The notes below the pieces were generated by a model. It had not been told where the DNA came from. It did not search any database and saw nothing but the letters and a program-made list of their open reading frames with translations. A stretch of DNA of 64,000 nucleotides from Arthrobacter sp. DWC3. Lineage in GTDB: Bacteria; Actinomycetota; Actinomycetes; Actinomycetales; Micrococcaceae. Of the stretch, positions 1-8,036 are shown piece after piece. The stretch spans positions 62,001 through 126,000 of the forward strand of contig NZ_PJIP01000003.1 in NCBI RefSeq assembly GCF_002929375.1, given 5' to 3'. A program made the position numbers and the translations under genes. The first letter of the stretch is position 1. Each line of letters begins with the position of its first letter.

Positions 1-278
1 TGCACGGAGACCTGCTCGATGTGCGCAGCACCGTCGACGACGTCGACCAGCAGGTAGGCGACAGGCCCGCCGCCGGAGGCGACCCAGCCCCGACCCGCGT
101 CGCAGTACTCGGCCAGGACGGACTGCGGCAGGGGCTCGTCCTCCGCGATCACCGCCATCCCCGCGTCGCGGAAGGCGAGGCCCGCGGCACGCTCGACGGC
201 GGGGAGGAAGGGGACGTCCCACGCGGTCATCGGCCGGACGGTGACCACGCCCGGGGTGGGGGAGGGACGTCCGGGCAC
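1..278 (-). CDS. GNAT family N-acetyltransferase, N-terminal part (runs off left edge)
   Basis: Partial gene read leftward; its 3' end is outside the window. The 92 visible codons start at a GTG (276-278) placed six bases after a strong ribosome binding site, GGAAGGAG. After a short Pro-rich lead the protein reads VTVRPMTAWDVPFL, which is the usual first beta strand and helix of GNAT enzymes. It later reads AYLLVDVVDGAAHIEQVSV, the central beta strands just before the acetyl-CoA loop. The CoA-binding Q/R-x-x-G-x-G/A motif itself would fall just past the edge. GNAT enzymes move an acetyl group from acetyl-CoA to an amine; the substrate cannot be told from this fragment. The family call is fairly firm. 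Confidence 0.7.
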   Translation of the reverse strand, partial: MPGRPSPTPGVVTVRPMTAWDVPFLPAVERAAGLAFRDAGMAVIAEDEPLPQSVLAEYCDAGRGWVASGGGPVAYLLVDVVDGAAHIEQVSV

Positions 279-654
279 GAGGCGCTCCTTCCGGGGGCGG
301 CGTGCGTGGCGGGATCCAGGCCGGACGGGCGGGCGCCCCGGCACAGGGCGCTTTGCGGCAGGACGGTTCTTCCTGCGAGGATAGCCGGGCACGAGGATCA
401 GGAACCAGGGACGGATGAGCATGCTGCGGAGCCTCAGGGCCCGGTCTGCCGCGGAGAGCGGGGTGGCCGCCATGGCCTGCTGCGCGCCCGCGCCGTCGCC
501 GGCATCCCCATGACAGGCAGCCTCCCGGCCTGACGCACCGCCGAACCCCCTTCGGCGCGCCGATCAGCCGTACCCACGCAACGCGTCGCGCCCCCATGGT
601 CCGAGCCGGCAGAGTCCGATTCCCTCGACCCTCCAGCTGCTAAGGCCCCCTCCC
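279..654. other. Intergenic region between divergent genes
   Basis: About 376 bases between the leftward acetyltransferase and the rightward FBP-domain gene. It must carry both promoters, but I could not pick convincing -35/-10 pairs. A small inverted repeat, CGCCGAA/TTCGGCG with a five-base loop, sits at 539-557. The open frames across this stretch have no recognisable protein content and look like GC-driven noise. I see no RNA gene. Confidence 0.4.
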
Positions 655-1149
655 ATGCAACCCCTCTCCATCAAGGACATCCGCTCCTCCTTCATCAACG
701 CCACCCGGTCCGAGACCGCGAAGCTCACCCCGCCGAAGTACCTCGACACCCTGGACTGGGAGAACCTCGACTTCCTCGGCTGGCGGGACGAGAAGATGCC
801 GCTCCGCGGCTACCTCGTGGTCCCGGGGGCCCAGCGTCCTACCGGCATCCTCCTCCGGGCACCCGAGGGCGGAGCGCGCAGGAACCGCTCGGTCCTCTGC
901 GAACTCTGCCGGGACGTGTACTCCAAGGAGGACGTCCTCCTGTGGGTGGCCCGCCGGTCCGGCCAGTCCGGGCGCGACGGCAACACCGTCGGCACGCTGA
1001 TCTGCGCGGACTTCCTCTGCTCGGCGAACGTGCGCCGGGAACCGCCCGCCAGTGAGATCCACCCGGACCCCGCCGTCGTCGTCCGGCGCCAGGCGGGAGA
1101 GCTGCGCGAACGCACCGGGAAGTTCCTCGGCCGGGTGGACCAGCGGTAG
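655..1149 (+). CDS. FBP-domain protein (FusB/FusC-like zinc-finger, elongation factor G binding)
   Basis: A 164-residue protein resembling actinobacterial FBP-domain proteins, related to the C-terminal treble-clef zinc finger of FusB/FusC, which binds elongation factor G and rescues it from fusidic acid. Visible support is the paired cysteines LCELC (C82, C85) and LICADFLC (C117, C122), a CxxC plus CxxxxC zinc site. Around them are typical segments: YLDTLDWENLDFLGW near residues 29-43 and GDNTVGT-like GRDGNTVGT before the second pair. An AAGG at 643-646 could serve as ribosome binding site. The gene stands alone and is closed by two tandem hairpins. Whether it gives drug tolerance or acts in normal translation is not visible. 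Confidence 0.8.
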   Translation: MQPLSIKDIRSSFINATRSETAKLTPPKYLDTLDWENLDFLGWRDEKMPLRGYLVVPGAQRPTGILLRAPEGGARRNRSVLCELCRDVYSKEDVLLWVARRSGQSGRDGNTVGTLICADFLCSANVRREPPASEIHPDPAVVVRRQAGELRERTGKFLGRVDQR

Positions 1150-1163
1150 CCGCCGCGGCCGGT

Positions 1164-1243
1164 GCCCGGACCCAGCGCTGGTGCGCCCCGGGTCCGGGCC
1201 GACGCCACCGACCGGCGCCCCCGGCGGGGGCGCCGGTCGGTGG
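1164..1243. terminator. Two tandem GC hairpins after the FBP-domain gene
   Basis: Hairpin one pairs GCCCGGACCC (1164-1173) with GGGTCCGGGC (1190-1199). Hairpin two is an 18-bp perfect stem, 1205-1222 with 1226-1243, closed by a three-base GGC loop. Neither has a U tract. Together they should separate the FBP-domain gene from the guaB3 promoter that starts 13 bases later. Confidence 0.65.
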
Positions 1244-1255
1244 ACGCCGCTGGGC

Positions 1256-1261
1256 TAACCT
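1256..1261 (+). promoter_or_regulatory. -10 element for guaB3, leaderless start
   Basis: TAACCT ends exactly six bases before the GTG start at 1268. Transcription would begin at the start codon itself, and no Shine-Dalgarno sequence is present. Confidence 0.55.
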
Positions 1262-1267
1262 AGAGCA

Positions 1268-2407
1268 GTGACTTACGAGATCGAGATCGGCCGGGCCAAG
1301 CGCGGACGCAGGGCATATTCGCTGGACGACGTGGCGGTGGTGCCCTCCCGGCGCACCCGCGACCCGCTGGACGTCTCCGTGACCTGGCAGATCGACGCCT
1401 ACCAGTTCGAGATGCCCGTGGTCGCCGCCCCCATGGATTCGGCCATGTCGCCCGCCACCGCCATCGCCATGGGACGCCTCGGCGGCCTCGGCGTGCTCAA
1501 CCTCGAAGGGCTGTGGACGCGCTACGAGGATCCGCAGCCCGTCCTGGACGAGATCGCCGGTCTCAGCACCGAGGCCTTCAGCCCGGCGGCCACGCGCCGC
1601 ATGCAGGAGCTGTACAGCGAGCCCATCCGCGCCGAGCTGATCACGAGCCGCCTGGCCGAGATCCGCGAGGCCGGCGTGACGGTCGCGGGTTCCCTCACGC
1701 CGCAGCGCACCCAGCAGTTCTACAAGACCGTCCTCGCGGCCGGCGTCGACATCTTCGTGATCCGCGGCACCACGGTGTCCGCCGAGCACGTGTCGAAGAA
1801 CGAGCAGCCCCTGGACCTGAAGAAGTTCATCTACGAGCTCGACGTCCCGGTGATCGTGGGCGGCGCCGCGGGCTACACGCCCGCCCTCCACCTCATGCGG
1901 ACGGGAGCGGCCGGCGTGCTGGTGGGCTTCGGCGGTGGCGCGACGACGACGACGCGACGCGCGCTCGGCATCCACTCGCCCCTCGCCTCGGCCATCGCCG
2001 ACGTGGCCGGCGCCCGCCGCGACTACATGGACGAGTCCGGCGGCCGCTACGTCCACGTCATCGCCGACGGCGGCATGGGCGCCAGCGGCGACATCGTCAA
2101 GGCCATCGCCATGGGCGCCGACGCCGTCATGCTCGGCTCCGCCCTCGCCCGCGCCGAGGAGGCCCCCGGCAAGGGCTGGCACTGGGGCCAGGAGGCCCAC
2201 CACCACGAACTGCCACGCGGCGACAGGGTGAACATCGGCACCGTCGGCCCCCTGCAGGAGGTGCTCTGGGGCCCCTCCCACCACACCGACGGCACGTCCA
2301 ACCTGATCGGCGCGCTCCGCCGGGCCATGGCCACCACCGGCTACTCGGACCTCAAGGAGTTCCAGCGGGTGGAAGTGGTCCTCTCGCCCTACGTCTCCAC
2401 CGACTGA
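1268..2407 (+). CDS. guaB3: GuaB3-family IMP dehydrogenase-related protein
   Basis: A 379-residue TIM-barrel protein of the IMP dehydrogenase superfamily, shorter than true IMPDH because the CBS pair is absent. It opens with YSLDDVAVVPSRRTRDPLDV and VVAAPMDSAMSPATAIAMG, typical of the GuaB-related group found beside purine genes in actinobacteria. The phosphate-binding loops VIVGGAAG and HVIADGGMGASGDIVKAIA are intact. In the loop where IMPDH has its catalytic Cys this protein has GFGGGATTTTRR, with no Cys. So IMP oxidation by the standard thioimidate route is doubtful, and the exact reaction is unknown to me. The GTG start is leaderless. Its place upstream of guaA (8037) suggests a guanine nucleotide role, but several unrelated genes lie between. 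Confidence 0.88.
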   Translation: MTYEIEIGRAKRGRRAYSLDDVAVVPSRRTRDPLDVSVTWQIDAYQFEMPVVAAPMDSAMSPATAIAMGRLGGLGVLNLEGLWTRYEDPQPVLDEIAGLSTEAFSPAATRRMQELYSEPIRAELITSRLAEIREAGVTVAGSLTPQRTQQFYKTVLAAGVDIFVIRGTTVSAEHVSKNEQPLDLKKFIYELDVPVIVGGAAGYTPALHLMRTGAAGVLVGFGGGATTTTRRALGIHSPLASAIADVAGARRDYMDESGGRYVHVIADGGMGASGDIVKAIAMGADAVMLGSALARAEEAPGKGWHWGQEAHHHELPRGDRVNIGTVGPLQEVLWGPSHHTDGTSNLIGALRRAMATTGYSDLKEFQRVEVVLSPYVSTD

Positions 2408-2491
2408 CCCGGGGGAAGACGGACGCCGGCGCCACGTGCGGCCCGGCTAAGCTGGAAGGCCACGGCCGGCGGGAACTGCGAAAGGCACACT

Positions 2492-2983
2492 GTGAGCGAC
2501 TTGTCCCTCGACCTGCACGACGCCGAACTCACCACGCCCGACCTCGTGATCCTCGAGATGGAGGCGGCGTCCAAGGAGGACGCCGCCTCCCAGCTCGCCG
2601 GGCGCCTGCACGCCGCGGGGCGCATCTCGGACCTGCAGGCCTTCCTCGACCAGGTCAACTCCCGCGAACACCAGATGGCCACGGGGCTGCCCGGCGGCGT
2701 CGGCCTCCCGCACGCCCGCAGCGAGTACGTGAACCAGACCTCCATCGCCGTCGGCGTCACGCGTTTCGGGTACAGCCTCGACTTCGGCGCCGTGGACGGC
2801 CCGGCCACGCTCGTGCTCCTCATGGCCACACCCGCGCAGTCCTTCTCGGAGCACCTCGAGGTCCTCGCCACGATCGCCCGCAGCCTGTTCAAGGAGAACT
2901 TCCGCGAGTCCCTGCGCCGGGCGCACGACGCCGAGGTGATCGCCGAGCTGATCAACTCCTCGCTGGTGTTCTTCGACCACTAG
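2492..2983 (+). CDS. PTS sugar transporter EIIA, fructose/PtsN type
   Basis: A 163-residue single-domain EIIA protein of the fructose/mannitol (PtsN) family. The phosphorylated histidine is H74 in GVGLPHAR, which follows the usual REHQMATGLPGG stretch. The C-terminal helices (SFSEHLEVLATIARSLF) match the fold. EIIA domains take phosphate from HPr and pass it to EIIB; free-standing copies without EIIB or EIIC often act as regulators. No other PTS gene is in this window, so a regulatory role or a partner elsewhere is inferred. The GTG start at 2492 has AAAGG about six bases upstream. It begins 84 bases after guaB3 and ends 21 bases before a convergent gene. Confidence 0.85.
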   Translation: MSDLSLDLHDAELTTPDLVILEMEAASKEDAASQLAGRLHAAGRISDLQAFLDQVNSREHQMATGLPGGVGLPHARSEYVNQTSIAVGVTRFGYSLDFGAVDGPATLVLLMATPAQSFSEHLEVLATIARSLFKENFRESLRRAHDAEVIAELINSSLVFFDH

Positions 2984-3004
2984 CGCCGGACGAGGGCTCC
3001 GGCA

Positions 3005-4750
3005 CTACTCGCTCCGCCACGAATGCCACAGCGACGCATACGCGCCGTCGAGGGCCAGCAACTCGTCGTGCGAGCCGAGCTCCGCGATCCGCCCCTCCTC
3101 CACCACGGCCACGCGGTCGGCGTCGTGCGCCGTGTGCAGACGGTGCGCGATCGCGATGACGGTGCGCCCCTCGAGGACGGCGTTGAGCGACCGCTCGAGG
3201 TCGCGTGCCGCCTGCGGGTCGATCAACGACGTCGCCTCGTCCAGCACCAGCGTGTGCGGATCGGCGAGGATCAGCCGGGCCAGTGCGAGCTCCTGCGCCT
3301 GGGCGGGCGTCAGCTCGTGCGCGCCGGAGCCCACCTCCGTGTCCATGCCCTCCGGCAGCTGCTTGACCCAGTCGAGGGCGCCGACGCTGCGCAGCGCGTC
3401 CTCGATCTCGACGTCACCCGCATCCGCGCGGCCCAGCCGGACGTTGTCAGAGACCGAGCCCACGAAGACGTGGTGCTCCTGCGTCACGAGGGCCACCTCG
3501 CGGCGCAGGTCGTCCAGCGGCCGGTCGACCAGCGGGACGCCGCCCACCGTCACGGACCCCGAGGTGGGCGGGTGGATGCCGGCGATCAGCCGGCCCAGGG
3601 TGGACTTGCCGGCGCCGGACGGGCCCACGACGGCGAGGCGCTCGCCGCGCACGAGCGTGAGGTCGACGCCGTGCAGCACGTTGTGGCCGGGCCGGTACGC
3701 GTAGGTCGCCGCGGACACCACGATGTCCTCGTTGGCAGGCTCCGCCGTCGTCGCCTCCCGGTCCGGCTCCACGTCCTTGATGCCGATGATGCGGGCGAGC
3801 GACGCCGCGCCCACCTGGATCTCGTCGGTCCACATGATGAGCAGGTCCACGGGGTCGATCAGCCGGACGGCGAACAGGGCGACGGCGGCCACGGCGCCGG
3901 GGGTGACCACGCCCTGGCCGGCGAGCCAGCCGCCCCACAGCAGCACCGCGGCGGCGGGCAGCCAGAAGGCGATGTCCGCGGCCGGGAACAGGACCGAGCG
4001 CAGCCACAGCGTGTAGCGCTCCGCACGGAAGCTCGTGCCCAGGGCGGCGTCGAGGTCGGAGCGGCGCAACTCGCCGAGGCCGAGCGCGTCGACGGTCCGG
4101 GCACCCTCGATGGCCTCGGTGATCGTCCCGTTCACCACGGCGTAGGTCTCGCGCTCACGCATGTAGCCGGCCGCGCTGCGCCGCAGGTACCAGCGCGTCA
4201 CGGGCCACAGCAGCGGCAGGCCCACGAGGAGGGCGAGGGACAGCACGGGCGAGGTGACCACGGCGGCGCCGAGGGTCAGGAGGATGGTCACCACGGAGAC
4301 GACCACCTGCGGCACACCGAAGCGCACGGTGTGGGACACCGCGTCGATGTCGTTCGTCGTCCGGGCCACGAGGTCACCGGTGCCCGCCTTCTCCACGGTG
4401 GACAGGGGCAGCGCCGTGACGTCCTCCATGAAGTCCTCGCGCAGCTCCGCGAACACGCGCTCGCCGAAGACCATGCCGGAACGCACGGCGTACCGGCGCA
4501 GCACCGACTGCACCACGAGGAACCCGAGCATCCCGAGGGACACGGTGGCCACGAACGACGCCGTCGTGCCCGCCGCCACGGCGTCGATCAGGATGCCGAG
4601 CAGCAGCGGCCCGGCGAGGCCTGCGACGGCGGACCCCACGTACAGCGCGATCACCGCACCGAGGGCACGCCGGTGGTGGCGGATGAGGCGCGAGGCCTCG
4701 TCGCGGACGGATGCCGGTCCGGCGACAGGGAGCCTGGCCGTGCTACTCAC
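3005..4750 (-). CDS. ABC exporter half-transporter, catalytic Walker A/B half with degenerate signature
   Basis: A 581-residue half-transporter: six-helix membrane domain (about 25-310) followed by an ATPase domain. It has an intact Walker A GPSGAGKST (376-384), Walker B LVLDE (501-505) and switch H536. The ABC signature is not LSGGQ but LTPAQ (480-484). Its partner, encoded just upstream with an eight-base overlap, shows the opposite pattern. So the pair should have one working ATP site made of this subunit's Walker motifs and the partner's signature. Such asymmetric exporters move lipids, drugs or peptides out of the cell, or, as CydDC, thiols; the substrate here is not known. Confidence 0.88.
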   Translation of the reverse strand: MSSTARLPVAGPASVRDEASRLIRHHRRALGAVIALYVGSAVAGLAGPLLLGILIDAVAAGTTASFVATVSLGMLGFLVVQSVLRRYAVRSGMVFGERVFAELREDFMEDVTALPLSTVEKAGTGDLVARTTNDIDAVSHTVRFGVPQVVVSVVTILLTLGAAVVTSPVLSLALLVGLPLLWPVTRWYLRRSAAGYMRERETYAVVNGTITEAIEGARTVDALGLGELRRSDLDAALGTSFRAERYTLWLRSVLFPAADIAFWLPAAAVLLWGGWLAGQGVVTPGAVAAVALFAVRLIDPVDLLIMWTDEIQVGAASLARIIGIKDVEPDREATTAEPANEDIVVSAATYAYRPGHNVLHGVDLTLVRGERLAVVGPSGAGKSTLGRLIAGIHPPTSGSVTVGGVPLVDRPLDDLRREVALVTQEHHVFVGSVSDNVRLGRADAGDVEIEDALRSVGALDWVKQLPEGMDTEVGSGAHELTPAQAQELALARLILADPHTLVLDEATSLIDPQAARDLERSLNAVLEGRTVIAIAHRLHTAHDADRVAVVEEGRIAELGSHDELLALDGAYASLWHSWRSE

Positions 4751-6464
4751 TGCGGATCACCACGTTCCTGTAGGTGCTGCTGCTGGTCATGAGGTCCCTG
4801 TGGCTGCCTTGCGCGCTGACCCGGCCGTCCTCGAGGAAGACCACGCGATCCACGACCCGCAGCAGCAGCGGGCTCGCGGTGACGATGACGGTCGTCCGGC
4901 CGTCCCGGCGTCGGGCGTCGCCCAGCCGGGCCGCGATGCGCTGCTCGGTGTGGGCGTCGACGGCGCTCGTCGGCTCCACCAGGACCAGGTTCTCGGCGTC
5001 CGTGAGGTAGGCCCGCGCGAGGACCAGGCGCTGGCGCTGCCCGCCCGAGAAGCCCCGGCCGCGCTCGGTGACCTCGTGGTCGAGGCCGCCCTCGAGCCCG
5101 TCGAGGATGTCGAGGGCGCTCGCGGCCTCGAGTGCGGCGAGGACGGCGTCGTCGTCGTGCCGGCCCTGGGGGTCGAGCTGCGCGCGGAGGGATCCGCTGA
5201 ACAGCTGCGGGGCGGCCTCGCTCACCACGATCCGCGCACGGATGTCCGCCAGCGGCACGTGCCGCAGGTCGGCGGCACCCCAGCGGACCGTCGCCTCCTC
5301 CAGCACTGCGTCCTCGAACCGGCCGAGGCGCGTCACGGCGTCCGTGGACTCCGCGGGTTCCCGCGAGACCACGGCCGTGATCAGCCCGGGTTCGACCACG
5401 ACGCCCGACCGCTCGTCGACGAGGACCGCGCCGGGCGGCGGGGCGGGGACCTGCGTGGTGCTCTCCGCGACGTTCGCGTCGACCGACAGCACCGCGATGA
5501 TCTTCCGCGCGCCGACGTGGGCGCGGATGAAGCGGGCCACCGAGTCGGCGGCCGCCCGGATGGGGGTCATGAGGAAGATCGAGAAGCCGTACAGGGCCAC
5601 GAGCTCCCCGGGCGTGATGTCGCCCGCGAGGACCAGCGACGCGCCCACCCACGTGAAGACCACGCTGAAGGACCCGGCGATGAACACCTGCGACGCCTCC
5701 AGATCGGCGAGGGACCGTGCCACGCGGATCCCCGAATCCCGCGTCACCGCCGACTTGTCCCGGTAGCGGCCCACGAAGATGTGCTCGCCACCGATGCCGC
5801 GCAGGACGCGCAGCCCCGCCACGGTGTCCGCGCCCACGGCGGTCATCCTGCCGGACGCCTCGCGCTGCTCGCGCTGCCGCGCCTGCATGGGCCGCACCAC
5901 GAACAGGAGGAGCCCGCAGCATACGGGGACGCCGACGAGCACCACGACGCCGAGCACGGGGGAGGTCTGCCAGATGAGGACCGTGACCACGAGCCACGCC
6001 GCCGCCGCTCCGGCGAGCCGCGTGAGCACCTCGTACACCTCGCCGAGCCTGAAGGCGTCCGAGGCCGCGGTGGAGACGACCTCGCCCGTGGAAAGAGCGG
6101 TGGGGAGGGCGTCTCCGGTCCGGCTGATCTTGTATCCCACGAGGCGTACGGACCGGAACGCGGCCTGCATCCAGCTGCTGACGCCGGCCCGGTGCGTCGC
6201 GGTGTCGGAGACGGCCTGGACCACCATGAGTCCGAGCAGCGCTCCGGCCCAGCCGAGCAGGGCGCGCGTGTCGCCCCCGATGATGCCGTCGTCGAGGGCG
6301 CGTCCGAGCACGAAGGGCATGACCGCCTGCGACGCCATCCACACGGTACCGAGGAGCACCCCTGCCGCAAGTGTCGCCTTCTGCTGCCCGCCGAGCCACA
6401 GCAGATAGCGCGCAGGGGAGCGCAGGTCCGGCGGGCCGGTCAGGGGGTAGGGAAAGGAACGCAC
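4743..6464 (-). CDS. ABC exporter half-transporter with degenerate ATP site and intact signature
   Basis: A 573-residue half-transporter with the usual membrane domain (about 20-325) and an ATPase domain worn down at its own nucleotide site. The Walker A region reads SREPAEST (367-374) and lacks the Gly-Lys-Ser/Thr. Walker B reads LVLVEPTS (493-500), with V496 in place of Asp though E497 remains. The switch His is replaced in VIVTAS (526-531). The signature FSGGQ (472-476) is kept. It is therefore a non-catalytic partner for the 581-residue subunit, with which its end overlaps. The GTG start at 6464 follows TAGGAT by eight bases. It diverges from the SURF1 gene across 131 bases. Confidence 0.87.
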   Translation of the reverse strand: MRSFPYPLTGPPDLRSPARYLLWLGGQQKATLAAGVLLGTVWMASQAVMPFVLGRALDDGIIGGDTRALLGWAGALLGLMVVQAVSDTATHRAGVSSWMQAAFRSVRLVGYKISRTGDALPTALSTGEVVSTAASDAFRLGEVYEVLTRLAGAAAAWLVVTVLIWQTSPVLGVVVLVGVPVCCGLLLFVVRPMQARQREQREASGRMTAVGADTVAGLRVLRGIGGEHIFVGRYRDKSAVTRDSGIRVARSLADLEASQVFIAGSFSVVFTWVGASLVLAGDITPGELVALYGFSIFLMTPIRAAADSVARFIRAHVGARKIIAVLSVDANVAESTTQVPAPPPGAVLVDERSGVVVEPGLITAVVSREPAESTDAVTRLGRFEDAVLEEATVRWGAADLRHVPLADIRARIVVSEAAPQLFSGSLRAQLDPQGRHDDDAVLAALEAASALDILDGLEGGLDHEVTERGRGFSGGQRQRLVLARAYLTDAENLVLVEPTSAVDAHTEQRIAARLGDARRRDGRTTVIVTASPLLLRVVDRVVFLEDGRVSAQGSHRDLMTSSSTYRNVVIRSE

Positions 6465-6583
6465 GAGGATCCATCCTAGACCGCATCCCGGCAGAGTGAT
6501 AGGGATATGCCAATCACTCTTGGGGCGGGAACGGGACCCGTGGTCGGCTCCGCCGGTATTCGTTGTTCTACACAGGCACGAAG

Positions 6584-6589
6584 TACCGT
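6584..6589 (+). promoter_or_regulatory. -10 element for the SURF1 gene, leaderless start
   Basis: TACCGT ends six bases before the GTG at 6596. The only purine-rich stretch, GAGGGG, touches the start codon and is too close to work as a ribosome binding site. Confidence 0.5.
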
Positions 6590-6595
6590 TGAGGG

Positions 6596-7495
6596 GTGTT
6601 GAAAACCGCGCTCAAGCCTCGATGGATCCTCACGCTGATCCTCGCGATGGCGGCCGCCGCGGTCTTCGTCCTCCTCAGCCAGTGGCAGTTCAACTCCTCG
6701 CGGGAGACCCCGCCGCCCGCGCCCAGCACCACGGAGAACGTCCGCCCGCTCACCGACGTGCTGGAGCCCCTCACACCGTTGTACGCGTCGGGGGCCGACC
6801 AGATGGTGTCGATCCAGGGCGCGTTCGAGCCCGGCACCCGGATGCTCGTGGAGAACCGCCTGCGTGACGGCGAGGAGGGCCTGTGGGTCGTGCAGGCGTT
6901 CGCGGTCGACGCGGCCCCCGAACCGGCCGAGCCCGCCGAGCCCGCCGTCATCCCGGTCGTGCTCGGCTGGGTATCGGAGGCCGAGGACGCCGCAGCGGTG
7001 CAGGAGCAGGAGGGAGACGCCGCCGTCGTCGGTCGCCTCCTGCCGCCCGAGGCACCCGAGGTGCAGCGGAACGCCGACGGGCAGGTGCCGTCGCTGTCCA
7101 CGGCCGAACTTTCCAATCTCTGGGACGCGCCCACCTACGCCGCGTTCGTCGTGGCCTCCGACGTGACGGTCGACGGCGTGGCCGTCCCCTTCGCCGCCGA
7201 CCTGGAGCCCGTGGTCGTCGGTCCGCAGCCCCAGGACACCCCGATCAACTGGCTGAACATCTTCTACGCCATCGAATGGGTCGTCTTCGCCGGCTTCGCG
7301 TTCTTCCTCTGGTGGCGCCTCGTTGCTGACGACCACCGGCGCACCCTCGAGGACGAGGCCGACGCCGAGGAGGCGCGGCGGGAGGTCGCCGGCCCGCCCG
7401 ACGCCTCCGTCGCCGCCTCCCCTCCCGCTGACGCTCCGCCCACCCCGACTCCCACCCCGACTCCCACCCAGGAAAGCGGTGCCCACCGTGACTGA
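6596..7495 (+). CDS. SURF1-family protein, cytochrome c oxidase assembly
   Basis: A 299-residue membrane protein with the SURF1 layout: one N-terminal transmembrane helix (about 10-28) ending in LSQWQFNSSR, where the family has a conserved W-Q-x-x-R. An extracytoplasmic domain follows, with VSIQGAFEPGTRMLVENR and the VLGWV segment. A second helix is at about 222-242. SURF1 proteins help insert haem a into subunit I of aa3-type cytochrome oxidase. The last 55 residues are a Pro/Thr-rich cytoplasmic tail with short PTPTPTPT repeats of low complexity. The stop lies inside the next gene, an eight-base overlap, so the two are translationally coupled. Confidence 0.88.
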   Translation: MLKTALKPRWILTLILAMAAAAVFVLLSQWQFNSSRETPPPAPSTTENVRPLTDVLEPLTPLYASGADQMVSIQGAFEPGTRMLVENRLRDGEEGLWVVQAFAVDAAPEPAEPAEPAVIPVVLGWVSEAEDAAAVQEQEGDAAVVGRLLPPEAPEVQRNADGQVPSLSTAELSNLWDAPTYAAFVVASDVTVDGVAVPFAADLEPVVVGPQPQDTPINWLNIFYAIEWVVFAGFAFFLWWRLVADDHRRTLEDEADAEEARREVAGPPDASVAASPPADAPPTPTPTPTPTQESGAHRD

Positions 7496-7973
7496 GCCAG
7501 TACTCGACCCGACTGCCGGGACCGCACGACCGAAGGGCGGCAAGCCCAAGCGGCGGTTCGGCGGCACGCACGCGCAGATTCGGTCCGCGCTCACGTTCTA
7601 CAAGGTGCTCGCCTACGCGACGGGCGTCATGCTGCTGCTCGTCGTCGTGGAGATGGTGGCCAAGTACGGCTTCGACTCCGAGATCGTGGCCGGCGGGGGA
7701 GCGTTCCTCCAGTTCCTGCCCACGGTCGTCGCCGAGACCGCCGGCGGCGTGAACCTCTCGACGGCGGTGCTGATCATCCACGGCTGGCTGTACGTCGTCT
7801 ACCTCATCGCCGACTTCCGGCTGTGGCAGCTCATGCGCTGGCCCTTCGGCCGCTTCGTCCTGATCGCGCTCGGCGGCGTGGTGCCGCTGCTGTCCTTCTT
7901 CGTGGAGAAGCGCATCCACCGCCAGGCCGAGGAGGACCTCGCGGCCCACCCCGAGGCTGCGCCGCGGTACTGA
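7488..7973 (+). CDS. DUF3817-domain membrane protein
   Basis: A 161-residue protein starting at GTG 7488, with GGAAAGCGG 8 to 17 bases upstream; starting further up would add a meaningless Pro/Arg-rich stretch that merely overlaps the SURF1 tail. A charged N-terminus (about 1-35) precedes three likely membrane helices: ALTFYKVLAYATGVMLLLVV, STAVLIIHGWLYVVYLIADF and GRFVLIALGGVVPLLSFF. This arrangement, with the conserved FYKVLAY and HGWLYVVYL segments, is DUF3817. The family is often found beside SURF1 in actinobacteria, which suggests a link to the respiratory membrane, but its function is unknown. Confidence 0.82.
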   Translation: MTEPVLDPTAGTARPKGGKPKRRFGGTHAQIRSALTFYKVLAYATGVMLLLVVVEMVAKYGFDSEIVAGGGAFLQFLPTVVAETAGGVNLSTAVLIIHGWLYVVYLIADFRLWQLMRWPFGRFVLIALGGVVPLLSFFVEKRIHRQAEEDLAAHPEAAPRY

Positions 7974-8024
7974 ATCACGCGTCACGCCCCGCCGGGTGAT
8001 GTGCGGCGCCCGGCGCCCGCAGAC

Positions 8025-8030
8025 TATTGT
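8025..8030 (+). promoter_or_regulatory. -10 element for guaA, leaderless start
   Basis: TATTGT ends six bases before the GTG at 8037. The intervening bases TGACGG do not form a usable Shine-Dalgarno sequence. Confidence 0.55.
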
Positions 8031-8036
8031 TGACGG

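Noticed and set aside
21-533. Plus-strand open frame (170 codons) at the left edge
   Set aside because: It opposes the acetyltransferase reading frame and continues into the intergenic region with Arg/Gly/Pro-rich noise and no ribosome binding site.
839-2284. Long minus-strand open frame (481 codons) opposite guaB3
   Set aside because: It is antisense to a well-conserved gene, and its His/Asp/Gly-rich content is what GC-rich codon bias produces in a shadow frame.
3023-4792. Plus-strand open frame (589 codons) opposite the ABC exporter subunit
   Set aside because: Arg/His/Gly-rich, without any protein pattern, and fully inside a clear ABC transporter gene on the other strand. The same applies to frames at 4254-6479, 7245-10049, 9734-12244 and 18373-20877.
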